This document shows, one piece after another, positions 51,332-58,719 of a stretch of 64,000 nucleotides of DNA. Position numbers and translations under genes: made by a program. Each line of letters opens with the position of its first letter. The first letter of the stretch is position 1. This DNA is from JBBQKF01 sp038326615 (GTDB lineage: Bacteria > Bacillota > Clostridia > Saccharofermentanales > UBA5734): contig JBBQKF010000003.1 of NCBI GenBank assembly GCA_038326615.1, positions 12,364 to 76,363 of the forward strand. Reading direction: 5' to 3'. A model generated the notes under the pieces. It was not told the DNA's origin and ran no database searches. It was given only the letters and a program-made list of their open reading frames with translations.

Positions 51332-51348
51332 TTTGTTATGATAACAAA
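51332..51348. promoter_or_regulatory. 17-bp palindrome in the ttcA-like/DUF362 divergent region
   Basis: TTTGTTAT and ATAACAAA are perfect inverted arms around a single G, close to the TtcA-like start. Operator-like. The remaining bases to 51580 have a TATAAT at 51527-51532 but no good -35. Confidence 0.4.
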
Positions 51349-51580
51349 TCAAAATAGAAACTGCAAGAAATCAATCAAAATAAAAAACATTACGCACTTT
51401 TTTAAATTATGCAAAATCCTGTTAATCTTTATATACCAAGGATTTAAAGGATTATTAATTGCTTCAAGTGTCAAAGGAATAACATATAAAATTCTAGTTA
51501 TAGTAGAAACGAGATTTTGGTTAGTGTATAATGTTATTAATAAATTGCTCCGCTTTATTTGGCGGATGAATGGAGAAAAC

Positions 51581-52831
51581 GTGGCAAAAGTTTGTATAAT
51601 TAAATGTGATAGTTACGACAAAGAAAAAGTTAAAGATGCAGTTGATTTTGCATTTAGGGAACTCGAAATAGAAAGACTATTTAAAGAAGGAGAAAATATA
51701 CTTCTTAAGCCTAATCTTTTATCGTCTAAAACACCGGATAAGGCTGTAACAACGCATCCTGAAGTTTTCAGGGGAGTGGCTCTTGCGATGCAAAATTGCA
51801 AAGTTAATCTTTCATATGGAGACTCACCTGCAGCTGAATCTCCAAGTAAAGCTCAGAGAATATGCGGAATTGAAGAAGTTGCAAACGAGCTTTCTATACC
51901 GGAAGCAGATTTTGTAACTCCAATAAACAGAGATTTCCCGGAAGGGGTTCTTGTCAGGAAATTTCAACTCGTAAAAGCAGCTGAAGATACCGATGGTATT
52001 ATAAGCATTTGTAAGTTTAAGACACACGCACTGACCCGGTTTACTGGCGCAATGAAAAACCAGTTCGGGCTTATTCCTGGAACGCTTAAAGCACAAGATC
52101 ATGTTCGGTTTCCCGATGTAACTTCATTTACACAGATGCTTACGGATCTTAACAATTGCGTTAAGCCAAGATTGTATGTAATGGATGCAATTGTGGGGAT
52201 GGAAGGCAATGGACCTGCAAATGGAACGCCGCGGCATATGGGGATGATTATTATTTCAGATGATCCAGTTGCTATGGACAGCGTATGTGTTGGCCTCATG
52301 GGGCTTGACTATAAGACAATACTTTCAGTTATGACTGGTGCAAAATGCGGTCTTGGTATTGCGGATCATGACAAAATAAATCTTTGTCTGATAGAAGACG
52401 CGCCAAAAAATAATAAGGAAACTACTAGTAATGTACAAGGCAATGCTCCTAGCTCAATTCAAAGAACTGTAATATGGGATGTTGCTTCGAAAATGATTCC
52501 ACTCCTTGCTCTTCGTGATTTTCAAAATGCGATGGACGGAGGGTCTGCATTAACATTTGCTAGCACATTTTTAGGCCCGCTCGTTAAAAAAGCAATTCTT
52601 AACCGACCAGTTATCGTTCACGAAAATTGTACCAAGTGCAAATTGTGCGTGCGCGTCTGCCCTGTAAAACCAAAGGCAATTGAATTTTCAAACAAAAAAC
52701 AAAAAATAGTTTATCACTATTCACGCTGCATACGCTGTTTTTGTTGCCAGGAACTATGCCCTCACGCGGCAATTGTAGTAAAGAAGGCCCCACTTCATTT
52801 TCTGCTTGGTAATAAGAAAAAGAGCAAATAA
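51581..52831 (+). CDS. DUF362 protein with C-terminal 2x[4Fe-4S] ferredoxin domain
   Basis: About 416 residues. The DUF362 domain (1-310) includes LLKPNLLSSKTPDKAVTTHPEV and YGDSPAAESPSKAQRICG. A ferredoxin module at the end has CTKCKLCVRVCP and CIRCFCCQELCP, both complete CxxCxxCxxxCP motifs. Redox function unknown. I start at GTG 51581 (MAKVCIIKCDSYDKEKVKD), just after GGAG, where the family begins; the upstream extension is hydrophobic and nonconserved. Transcribed away from the TtcA-like gene. Confidence 0.9.
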   Translation: MAKVCIIKCDSYDKEKVKDAVDFAFRELEIERLFKEGENILLKPNLLSSKTPDKAVTTHPEVFRGVALAMQNCKVNLSYGDSPAAESPSKAQRICGIEEVANELSIPEADFVTPINRDFPEGVLVRKFQLVKAAEDTDGIISICKFKTHALTRFTGAMKNQFGLIPGTLKAQDHVRFPDVTSFTQMLTDLNNCVKPRLYVMDAIVGMEGNGPANGTPRHMGMIIISDDPVAMDSVCVGLMGLDYKTILSVMTGAKCGLGIADHDKINLCLIEDAPKNNKETTSNVQGNAPSSIQRTVIWDVASKMIPLLALRDFQNAMDGGSALTFASTFLGPLVKKAILNRPVIVHENCTKCKLCVRVCPVKPKAIEFSNKKQKIVYHYSRCIRCFCCQELCPHAAIVVKKAPLHFLLGNKKKSK

Positions 52832-53000
52832 GTTTTATGTATATTTCTCCTGTTATTTGGCAAGTAAATGAATGTTTTTACATATCACTCTAGTTAATTG
52901 TTTTGAGACATAAATTATTTAACAATTTGAAATAGAAACTGTAATTCATTAATATTCATATCAAAAATGATGTTATTGAATATTGAAGATAATTACCAAT

Positions 53001-53104
53001 TTCAGATTCTGCAAAAATTACGGGTCTGCGACGGTAATGAAATTGTTGTAAAAGAAGAATGATTTATCCATTGCATTTCATGTGAATAAATCAAGATAAA
53101 AATG
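53001..53104. repeat. Repeated leader, copy 1 (before dgt)
   Basis: Matches 54521-54650 from TTCAGATTCTGCAAAAATTA through GTCTGCGACGGTAA to the hairpin cassette and ATG. Copy 2 has about 25 extra bases, which include a GGTAT/ATACC hairpin. The rest of the 52832-53101 spacer is AT-rich without other features. Confidence 0.85.
53050..53104 (+). promoter_or_regulatory. SD-hairpin-ATG cassette of the dgt leader ORF
   Basis: AAAAGAAGAAT (53050-53060), stem GATTTATCCA (53061-53070) with TGAATAAATC (53083-53092), one mismatch, loop TTGCATTTCATG, then 9 bases to ATG 53102. Same layout as at hisB, hisH, yfbR and the TrxB-like gene. Confidence 0.6.
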
Positions 53105-53194
53105 TCAAAAAGACAAAAGGCAATTCGAACTAATATTAGAAATTATGAGAAGTTAATTAATAATAAAATCATAATAAAAAGGAGAGTAACATGA
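53102..53194 (+). CDS. 30-codon basic leader ORF overlapping dgt
   Basis: Reads MSKRQKAIRTNIRNYEKLIN followed by NKIIIKRRVT; its TGA overlaps the dgt ATG (ATGA). It contains the dgt ribosome binding site (AAAAGGAGAG, 53176-53185). The start follows a hairpin cassette that otherwise precedes full genes. The peptide is very basic (10 Lys/Arg in 30). No homologue known to me. It may be translated to couple dgt expression. Confidence 0.4.
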   Translation: MSKRQKAIRTNIRNYEKLINNKIIIKRRVT

Positions 53195-54333
53195 ATCTTT
53201 TTCCAAGACTGATACGCGAAAAGCAGGAGGAATCTTTGTCACCATTTGCAATTCAAAGTAGGGAATCAAGAGGGCGGCTACGACCTGCCGAAAAATGCAA
53301 AGTCCGCACAGAATTTGAGCGGGACACAGGCAAAATCCTCTATTCAATGGAATTTCGAAGACTTCGGCATAAGACTCAGGTATTTTTCAATCCACAAAAC
53401 GACCATATATGCACGCGAATGGAGCATGTTTTGTATGTGAACTATATTTCAAATACAATTGGGCGATCATTAAACTTAAATCCAGACCTCATTAATGCAA
53501 TATCTTTAGGTCATGACATCGGACATTCACCTTTTGGACATAGTGGTGAGCGGATGCTTGATTTGTGCATAAAAAAAATCAGTCCCGATTTATATTTTCA
53601 ACACGAACTTCACAGCCTGCGTGTCGCGGACATGCTTGCAGTAAAAAGAGATCAGCCAGGCCAACATGGATTTAACCTCACATTTGAAGTTCGCGACGGC
53701 ATCGCATGCCATTGCGGCGAAACATATGATGAAATACTACTTAAACCAGATAGAGCGAAAGCAACAGATTCGTTGTATGCAAAAGGAGCAGGTAAAAAAA
53801 TGCCAGCAACACTTGAGGGCTGTGTTGTTCGAATCGCTGATAAAATTGCTTATGTAGGCCGTGACATCGAAGATGCAGTAAGAGCAGGAATTATGGAATT
53901 TGAAGATTTGCCCAAAGACATAAAGTCTGAACTTGGGAATACAAACGGAGAGATAATAAATACTCTTGTCATGGATATAATTTTAAACAGCATTAATAAA
54001 GATCGGATTATGCTTAGTGAAGAAAAAGGAATGGCAATGAAAAATCTCTTGTTAGACAATGTCGACAGAATTTATAAATCAGAGAAAATCAAGGCATACG
54101 AGAAAATGGCGCAAAATACAGTTGAAGGGTTGTTTAATGCTTTACTTCCAGCAATTGAAGATTCTGAGAAACTAAAATCAAGTGAGATAAAAGTCTTCAA
54201 AAATCTCTACAACTTTGTCTCCGAAAGAGATTATGGCGACAATGAACGAAATGCTCAGAAAGTTGTTGATTTCATAGCAGGAATGACAGATTCATACGCC
54301 CAAAAATGCTTTGAAGAAATTTACTGGTTCTAA
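53191..54333 (+). CDS. dgt: Deoxyguanosinetriphosphate triphosphohydrolase-like protein
   Basis: HD-domain dNTPase of 380 residues that converts dNTP to deoxynucleoside and triphosphate. The metal ligands are in CTRMEHVLYV (His) and SLGHDIGHSPFGHSGE (HD), with a later Asp in VVRIADKIAYVGRDIEDAVRAG. The N-terminal SRESRGRLRPAEKCKVRTEFERD and FRRLRHKTQVF segments are typical. GGAGAG before ATG 53191. The YfbR-like nucleotidase follows, so both may control dNTP levels. Confidence 0.93.
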   Translation: MNLFPRLIREKQEESLSPFAIQSRESRGRLRPAEKCKVRTEFERDTGKILYSMEFRRLRHKTQVFFNPQNDHICTRMEHVLYVNYISNTIGRSLNLNPDLINAISLGHDIGHSPFGHSGERMLDLCIKKISPDLYFQHELHSLRVADMLAVKRDQPGQHGFNLTFEVRDGIACHCGETYDEILLKPDRAKATDSLYAKGAGKKMPATLEGCVVRIADKIAYVGRDIEDAVRAGIMEFEDLPKDIKSELGNTNGEIINTLVMDIILNSINKDRIMLSEEKGMAMKNLLLDNVDRIYKSEKIKAYEKMAQNTVEGLFNALLPAIEDSEKLKSSEIKVFKNLYNFVSERDYGDNERNAQKVVDFIAGMTDSYAQKCFEEIYWF

Positions 54334-54334
54334 A

Positions 54335-54420
54335 CACAGTGGGGACGGTTCCTCTGTGTTCAGAGCACAAGGGGACAGTCCTTCTGCAAACACAAAGTGG
54401 TTCTAATCACAAAGGGGATC
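54335..54420. repeat. Imperfect tandem GGGGAC-type repeat after dgt
   Basis: CACAGTGGGGACGGTTCCTC is followed by CACAAGGGGACAGTCCTTC. AACACAG and CTGTGTT can pair around the first unit. A related GGGG...CCTGTCCCC motif occurs at about 19550-19580 and TGGTTCCTGTTCCC at about 19636, before alr. This resembles a dispersed repeat seen in clostridial spacers. Confidence 0.5.
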
Positions 54421-54520
54421 TGCTGATGCTTTAGAAAGGATAGGTCACACAACAGATTGAGGCTGAAATATAAACATACGACAAATAAAAAAACAAAAGG
54501 AAGAGGAAAATCTGAATAAA

Positions 54521-54650
54521 TTCAGATTCTGCAAAAATTACTGGTATGGCAATACCATATCTATCGTCTGCGACGGTAACGAAATATTTATGAAAGGATG
54601 ATGATTTATCCATTACATTTTGTGATGAATAAATCATGGATAAAAAAATG
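54521..54650. repeat. Repeated leader, copy 2 (before yfbR)
   Basis: Second copy of the element at 53001-53104, here placed directly before the YfbR-like gene. See that entry for matching blocks. Confidence 0.85.
54593..54650 (+). promoter_or_regulatory. SD-hairpin-ATG cassette of yfbR
   Basis: AAAGGATG (54593-54600), stem GATTTATCCAT (54603-54613) with ATGAATAAATC (54625-54635), loop TACATTTTGTG, then 12 bases to ATG 54648. This spacing supports the 54648 start over ATG 54636, which touches the stem. Confidence 0.65.
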
Positions 54651-55271
54651 AAAAATGGATTTTTCGCAATGGTTTCAAGAATGCGATACATAAATCGCTG
54701 GGCACTGATGCGTAATACTCGCACAGAGAATATCGAGGAGCATAGTTTGCAGGTTGCGATACTTGCACATGCTCTTGCTGTTATAAGAAAAGAAATGTTC
54801 CCAGTTGATAGCGAAGGCAATGCAAGAATTGAAGTTGATCCAAACCTTGTCGCAACACTTGCAATTTATCATGACACAAACGAAATTTTAACAGGCGATA
54901 TGCCAACGCCAGTTAAGTATTTCAACCCTTCAATTGCAAAAGCATTTAAGGACGTTGAGAAAGAAGCAACTCGAAAACTTTTATCGATGCTTCCACAAGA
55001 AATGATTGCATCATACGAGAAAATACTGACACCAAATAAAGAAGACCCACAGATTTTGCAAGCAACGAAAATTGTTAAAGCAGCCGACAGGATTTCTGCG
55101 TTAATTAAATGTATTGAAGAAGAAAAAGCTGGAAATTCTGAATTTGTATCCGCTGCAAAATCAATAAAATCAGCAATATCCGAAAACGATATGCCAGAGG
55201 TTTCGTATTTCATGAAAAAACTTTTACCGGCATTTTCAAAAAATCTTGATGAACTCGAAAGTTCAAACTAG
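54648..55271 (+). CDS. YfbR-like 5'-deoxynucleotidase (HD domain)
   Basis: HD phosphohydrolase of about 207 residues that dephosphorylates deoxynucleoside monophosphates. Metal ligands in RTENIEEHSLQVAILAHAL (His) and LAIYHDTNEILTGDMPTPVKYF (HD), with a later Asp in VKAADRISALIKCI. ATG 54648 gives MKNGFFAMVSRMRYINRW, which matches my memory of how family members start; the ATG at 54636 adds four residues. No normal ribosome binding site. Converges on the TrxB-like gene. Confidence 0.92.
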   Translation: MKNGFFAMVSRMRYINRWALMRNTRTENIEEHSLQVAILAHALAVIRKEMFPVDSEGNARIEVDPNLVATLAIYHDTNEILTGDMPTPVKYFNPSIAKAFKDVEKEATRKLLSMLPQEMIASYEKILTPNKEDPQILQATKIVKAADRISALIKCIEEEKAGNSEFVSAAKSIKSAISENDMPEVSYFMKKLLPAFSKNLDELESSN

Positions 55272-55424
55272 AATAAACTTGCCCTTGAAAGTACAGATTA
55301 ATTCAAACTTGCTTGTAAAATTGCAGATAGAAACAATGTATCATTCATAGCAATTAATATTAATACAAGTAATAGTTTAAAAAGGATATTTAAAACAATA
55401 ATATTCATTTCTTCTCTCAATAAT

Positions 55425-56300
55425 TTATAGAGATTTAAGATAAGCAATCGCCGAAATCCCTGCTGTTGCGCCTTCGCCAACAGCTACACTTACCTGAAGG
55501 ATTCCGCCCGTGCAATCCCCTGCAGCATAAAGGCCTAGGATATTAGTTTCTTGCTTTTTGTTTGCGGTGATTGCTTTGCCGTCATTTTCGATGCCCATTT
55601 TATAAGCAAAATCTAAAGCTGAAGCAGTGCCTTCAGCGATAAAAAGACCATCAATAGGAGACTGCGTTTTATCATCAAAAACGAGCATCTCTATTTTTGT
55701 TTCGCCAGTAATGTGATCAATTTTGCGTTTATCGATAGCAATATTTGAATCAAAATCCTCTGCTAAAACAACTTTACCCTCATAATCCCGACCGTTTGTA
55801 TACATGGTAATATTCTTGGTAAAAGGGAGAAGTTCAGTTGCTTCTTTGTAGGTATAGTCACTATTTCCAATTATTCCTACGGTTTTTCCTCTATAGAAAA
55901 AGCCGTCACAAGTCGTGCAATAACTGACGCCGCTACCTTCATATTTAGAAAGATTTTGGACACTCGCCTTTTTCCTTGGCATACCAGTAGAAACAATCAA
56001 AACCTTCGACGTATTTGTTGAAACTGATGTAGTAACAGTAAATTCCTCGTTTTTTTCAATACCTGTTACCTCAGAATCTTCGAATACAACACCAAAACGC
56101 TTTGCCTGATTAATCCCAGCAGTTAAAAGTTCCATTCCACTCATAGGATTTTCAAAACCGTAATAATTTTCGATTTTATCTGCTCCGGCGAGCCAGCCGA
56201 AATCCTTTGCAATTACAAGAACGCTTTTGTTCGCACGTGCTCCATAAATTGCGGCAGAAATTCCCGCAGGACCTTTTCCAATAATAATAATATCGTACAT
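55425..56300 (-). CDS. Thioredoxin reductase-like FAD/NAD(P) oxidoreductase
   Basis: 291 residues. FAD loop IIGKGPAGISAAIYGARANKS at the N-terminus, redox pair CTTC in GVSYCTTCDGFFYRGK (about residue 130), NAD-loop VGIIGNSDYTYKEAT with a changed glycine, and the C-terminal LYAAGDCTGGILQVSVAVGEGATAG. TrxB-like, but IIGNSDYTYKEA departs from the GGGxSAxEEA seen in standard TrxB, so NADPH use is uncertain; ferredoxin-linked relatives exist in Clostridia. Start at 56300 is preceded by a hairpin cassette instead of a normal ribosome binding site. Confidence 0.85.
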   Translation of the reverse strand: MYDIIIIGKGPAGISAAIYGARANKSVLVIAKDFGWLAGADKIENYYGFENPMSGMELLTAGINQAKRFGVVFEDSEVTGIEKNEEFTVTTSVSTNTSKVLIVSTGMPRKKASVQNLSKYEGSGVSYCTTCDGFFYRGKTVGIIGNSDYTYKEATELLPFTKNITMYTNGRDYEGKVVLAEDFDSNIAIDKRKIDHITGETKIEMLVFDDKTQSPIDGLFIAEGTASALDFAYKMGIENDGKAITANKKQETNILGLYAAGDCTGGILQVSVAVGEGATAGISAIAYLKSL

Positions 56301-56354
56301 ATCTAAAACGTGAATGATTCATCCAAAAACGCAATAAATCAAACATTATCCTTT
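56298..56354 (-). promoter_or_regulatory. SD-hairpin-ATG cassette of the TrxB-like gene
   Basis: On the minus strand: AAAGGAT (56354-56348), stem GATTTATT (56340-56333) with GATGAATC (56323-56316), 8 bp with two G-U pairs, loop GCGTTTTTG, then 15 bases to ATG 56300. The only member on the minus strand. Confidence 0.6.
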
Positions 56355-56600
56355 CTGAATTTTTTGCATGAACATCATAGACTTCACTAGCCAGCATGAA
56401 TGCGATTTCTTATGTAATGATGTCCAACTAATTATAGTATATTATGTAAAGTTGAATTCAGCAAGTCGAAATTGAATTTGAGATTAAGTTTATTACTAAG
56501 GTTGTATTTGAATTTACAATTATGTTGCGATTAAGATGCAATTGAATTTACAATTAAGTTGCGATTTTGAGTAGAAAGTATTTCTGCGGATGCTTCTTTC

Positions 56601-56662
56601 TAAAAGGTCTGTGGGTGTTTCTTGCAAAAAGGTCTGTGGGTGTTTCTTGCAAAAAGGTTTGT
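56601..56662. repeat. 25-bp tandem repeat
   Basis: AAAAAGGTCTGTGGGTGTTT plus CTTGC is present as two full copies and a partial third. Just upstream (about 56500-56570) two GAATTTACAATTAAGTTGCG units occur. Confidence 0.82.
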
Positions 56663-56738
56663 ATAAATATGTATAACGATTTATAATATAGCATTGGTAA
56701 GCAAAACTAACCCCGCTTACTAATTTATTAATTCAAGA

Positions 56739-56890
56739 CTATAGCGTTTACTCAGTATAACCAGATATTCTTAATTATATAAAGTATGAATGCACTGTAA
56801 CTACCCAAATTGATATTGTGGAAATAGTGATTTCTCAAATATTTCAAAATAATAGTGGATTTATAATACTTACTGAGTAAACACGATAAT
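56739..56890. mobile_element. MITE-like inverted-repeat element
   Basis: Left end CTATAGCGTTTACTCAGTAT (56739-56758); right end 56866-56890 reads ATACTTACTGAGTAAACACG then ATAAT, an inverted copy with few changes. About 152 bp, noncoding. The same left end, CTATAGCGTTTACTCAG, occurs at 31419 with a GCTATAG about 154 bases downstream (31566-31572), suggesting a degraded second copy. The rest of the 56301-57009 spacer holds the tandem repeats above and a TTGACA at 56963. Confidence 0.5.
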
Positions 56891-57009
56891 CATTTATTAA
56901 TTTATAAAAATATTTACTATAAATTGAAAATCATATCAAAGATTACTAAAAATTAGAAATATTTGACAGCTTTAATTTTGAAAATTATGAAAAGAGAAGG
57001 GAATAAATA

Positions 57010-58407
57010 ATGGAAAGCAATAATAAAAATTTACCAGCTTTTAAAAAATGGAACGAATGGGGAGTATCAGACATAGTAGCGGATCTTATGGGAAAATCAT
57101 TCGTCTGCCCGGAATGTGGGAGAACTCACTCAATGATAACTAGAAAAATTTGCCTTGAGGAAGATATTACAGACCGCATGGGAGATGAAATCGAAAAATT
57201 AGGACTTGCCGGGAAATGCATCGTTGTTTTTGACAAAAACACATATCGCATCGCAGGGGAAAGGCTGATGAATTCTCTTAAAAGGTTTGAACCACGCAAG
57301 CTTGTTTTTGAAAAGGAAGATTTGCATGCTGATTCGCATACAATAGGAAGACTTATGATTGCTATGTCAGAAAGACCGGACTTTCTGATCTCTTGCGGTT
57401 CAGGCTGCATTACAGACACTGTGAGGTATTCTGCCGAAATGGTAAAATTGCCGTTTGTTGCTTTTGGAACTGCATCTTCAATGGATGGCTATGCATCGTC
57501 ATCATCTCCGCTTATTGCTGACGGATTCAAAGCATCATATCCGAGCAAAGCTCCTCTTGGCATCTTTGCAGACACCAAGATTTTGGCAAACGCACCACGA
57601 AAAATGACAGCTGCCGGATTCGGTGATGTTCTCGCCAAAATCGTCGCCATCATCGACTGGAAACTCGCCGCTGATGTCGAAGATGAGCCCTACTGCTCAC
57701 TGATTTCTGGCCTGGTCGAAAAAGCCGTGAACGAATGTGTCGCTTTAGCAGGCGAACTTGCTGATGCTAAGCCCGCTGCCTGCGGCAAACTCATGGAAGT
57801 CCTTTCGTTAACAGGAATTGCTATGCAGATGATGGGAACAACCCGTCCTGCTTCAGGCGGGGAACACAACATTTCACACATGCTAGAAATGCGTGATATA
57901 TTAACTGGCAAAACAGGAAGTTTACACGGTGATAAAGTTGGAATTGGTACACTGATATGCCTTTATATGTATGACAGAATGTTCAGGGATGGAATGCCAG
58001 AGCAAAGAGAAACAATGCCAGCTGATATTTGGGAAAAGGAAGTCAAACGCGTATATGGACCTCTTGCCCCCGAAGCAATATCAAAAAACGAATCAACTCC
58101 ACCACAAGGTGAGTTATGGAATAGTCAGAAAGAAAAAATAAGGATTGCGATGGAATCTTACGGATTCGATTTTATAAAAACAATTCCAAAACTTATACCT
58201 GAATATAAAGCAATGATTGAAGCAATAGGAGGACCGGTAAGACCTGATCAACTAGGGTACAGCGTTCAGGATGCATATGATGCAATAGCTCACGGCAAAG
58301 AAGTTCGCCCCAAATTTATGATTCTTCGAATTGCAGAAAGATACGGATGGCTTTATGATCTTGCCCGTGAAATATCACAAGGACTTCCGGAGGGCAAAAT
58401 TTATTAA
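57010..58407 (+). CDS. Glycerol-1-phosphate dehydrogenase (AraM/EgsA-like)
   Basis: Iron-containing-alcohol-dehydrogenase fold, 465 residues, reducing dihydroxyacetone phosphate to sn-glycerol-1-phosphate by family. It has a zinc-ribbon-like FVCPECGRTHSM near the N-terminus, the nucleotide-binding SCGSGCITDTVRYSAE, FGTASSMDGYASSSSPL, AAGFGDVLAKI and the metal-binding PASGGEHNISHMLEM and LHGDKVGIGTL. In bacilli this enzyme makes a G1P ether lipid; no prenyltransferase is adjacent here. Bases 57601-57780 are 53% G+C by hand count, higher than the rest. AGAAGGGA ribosome binding site. Confidence 0.9.
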   Translation: MESNNKNLPAFKKWNEWGVSDIVADLMGKSFVCPECGRTHSMITRKICLEEDITDRMGDEIEKLGLAGKCIVVFDKNTYRIAGERLMNSLKRFEPRKLVFEKEDLHADSHTIGRLMIAMSERPDFLISCGSGCITDTVRYSAEMVKLPFVAFGTASSMDGYASSSSPLIADGFKASYPSKAPLGIFADTKILANAPRKMTAAGFGDVLAKIVAIIDWKLAADVEDEPYCSLISGLVEKAVNECVALAGELADAKPAACGKLMEVLSLTGIAMQMMGTTRPASGGEHNISHMLEMRDILTGKTGSLHGDKVGIGTLICLYMYDRMFRDGMPEQRETMPADIWEKEVKRVYGPLAPEAISKNESTPPQGELWNSQKEKIRIAMESYGFDFIKTIPKLIPEYKAMIEAIGGPVRPDQLGYSVQDAYDAIAHGKEVRPKFMILRIAERYGWLYDLAREISQGLPEGKIY

Positions 58408-58719
58408 GAATGAATCAATTGTGATTTTTGGTTAAATTGCTATTGGAAAAAAGTTTTAATAATTAACGAGTCAATTTGACAGCTGTTTTTAAGCATATTT
58501 AGGCAATTCATTATTTTTTATTACTTCGATTTGAGTTTATATAACCTGATTTAAATTTGACTCTTTGAAACTGCTTTTAATTTATTTTTAATTTATTTTG
58601 CCTGTCCTAACTGCTTGCGAAATGAATGAAAGAATTCTATAATGTAATGTAAATATTAATCATTTTCAAAAGCTCCAGTAAGACAAGTATAATTATTTTT
58701 ATGAAGGAGATATTAATTT

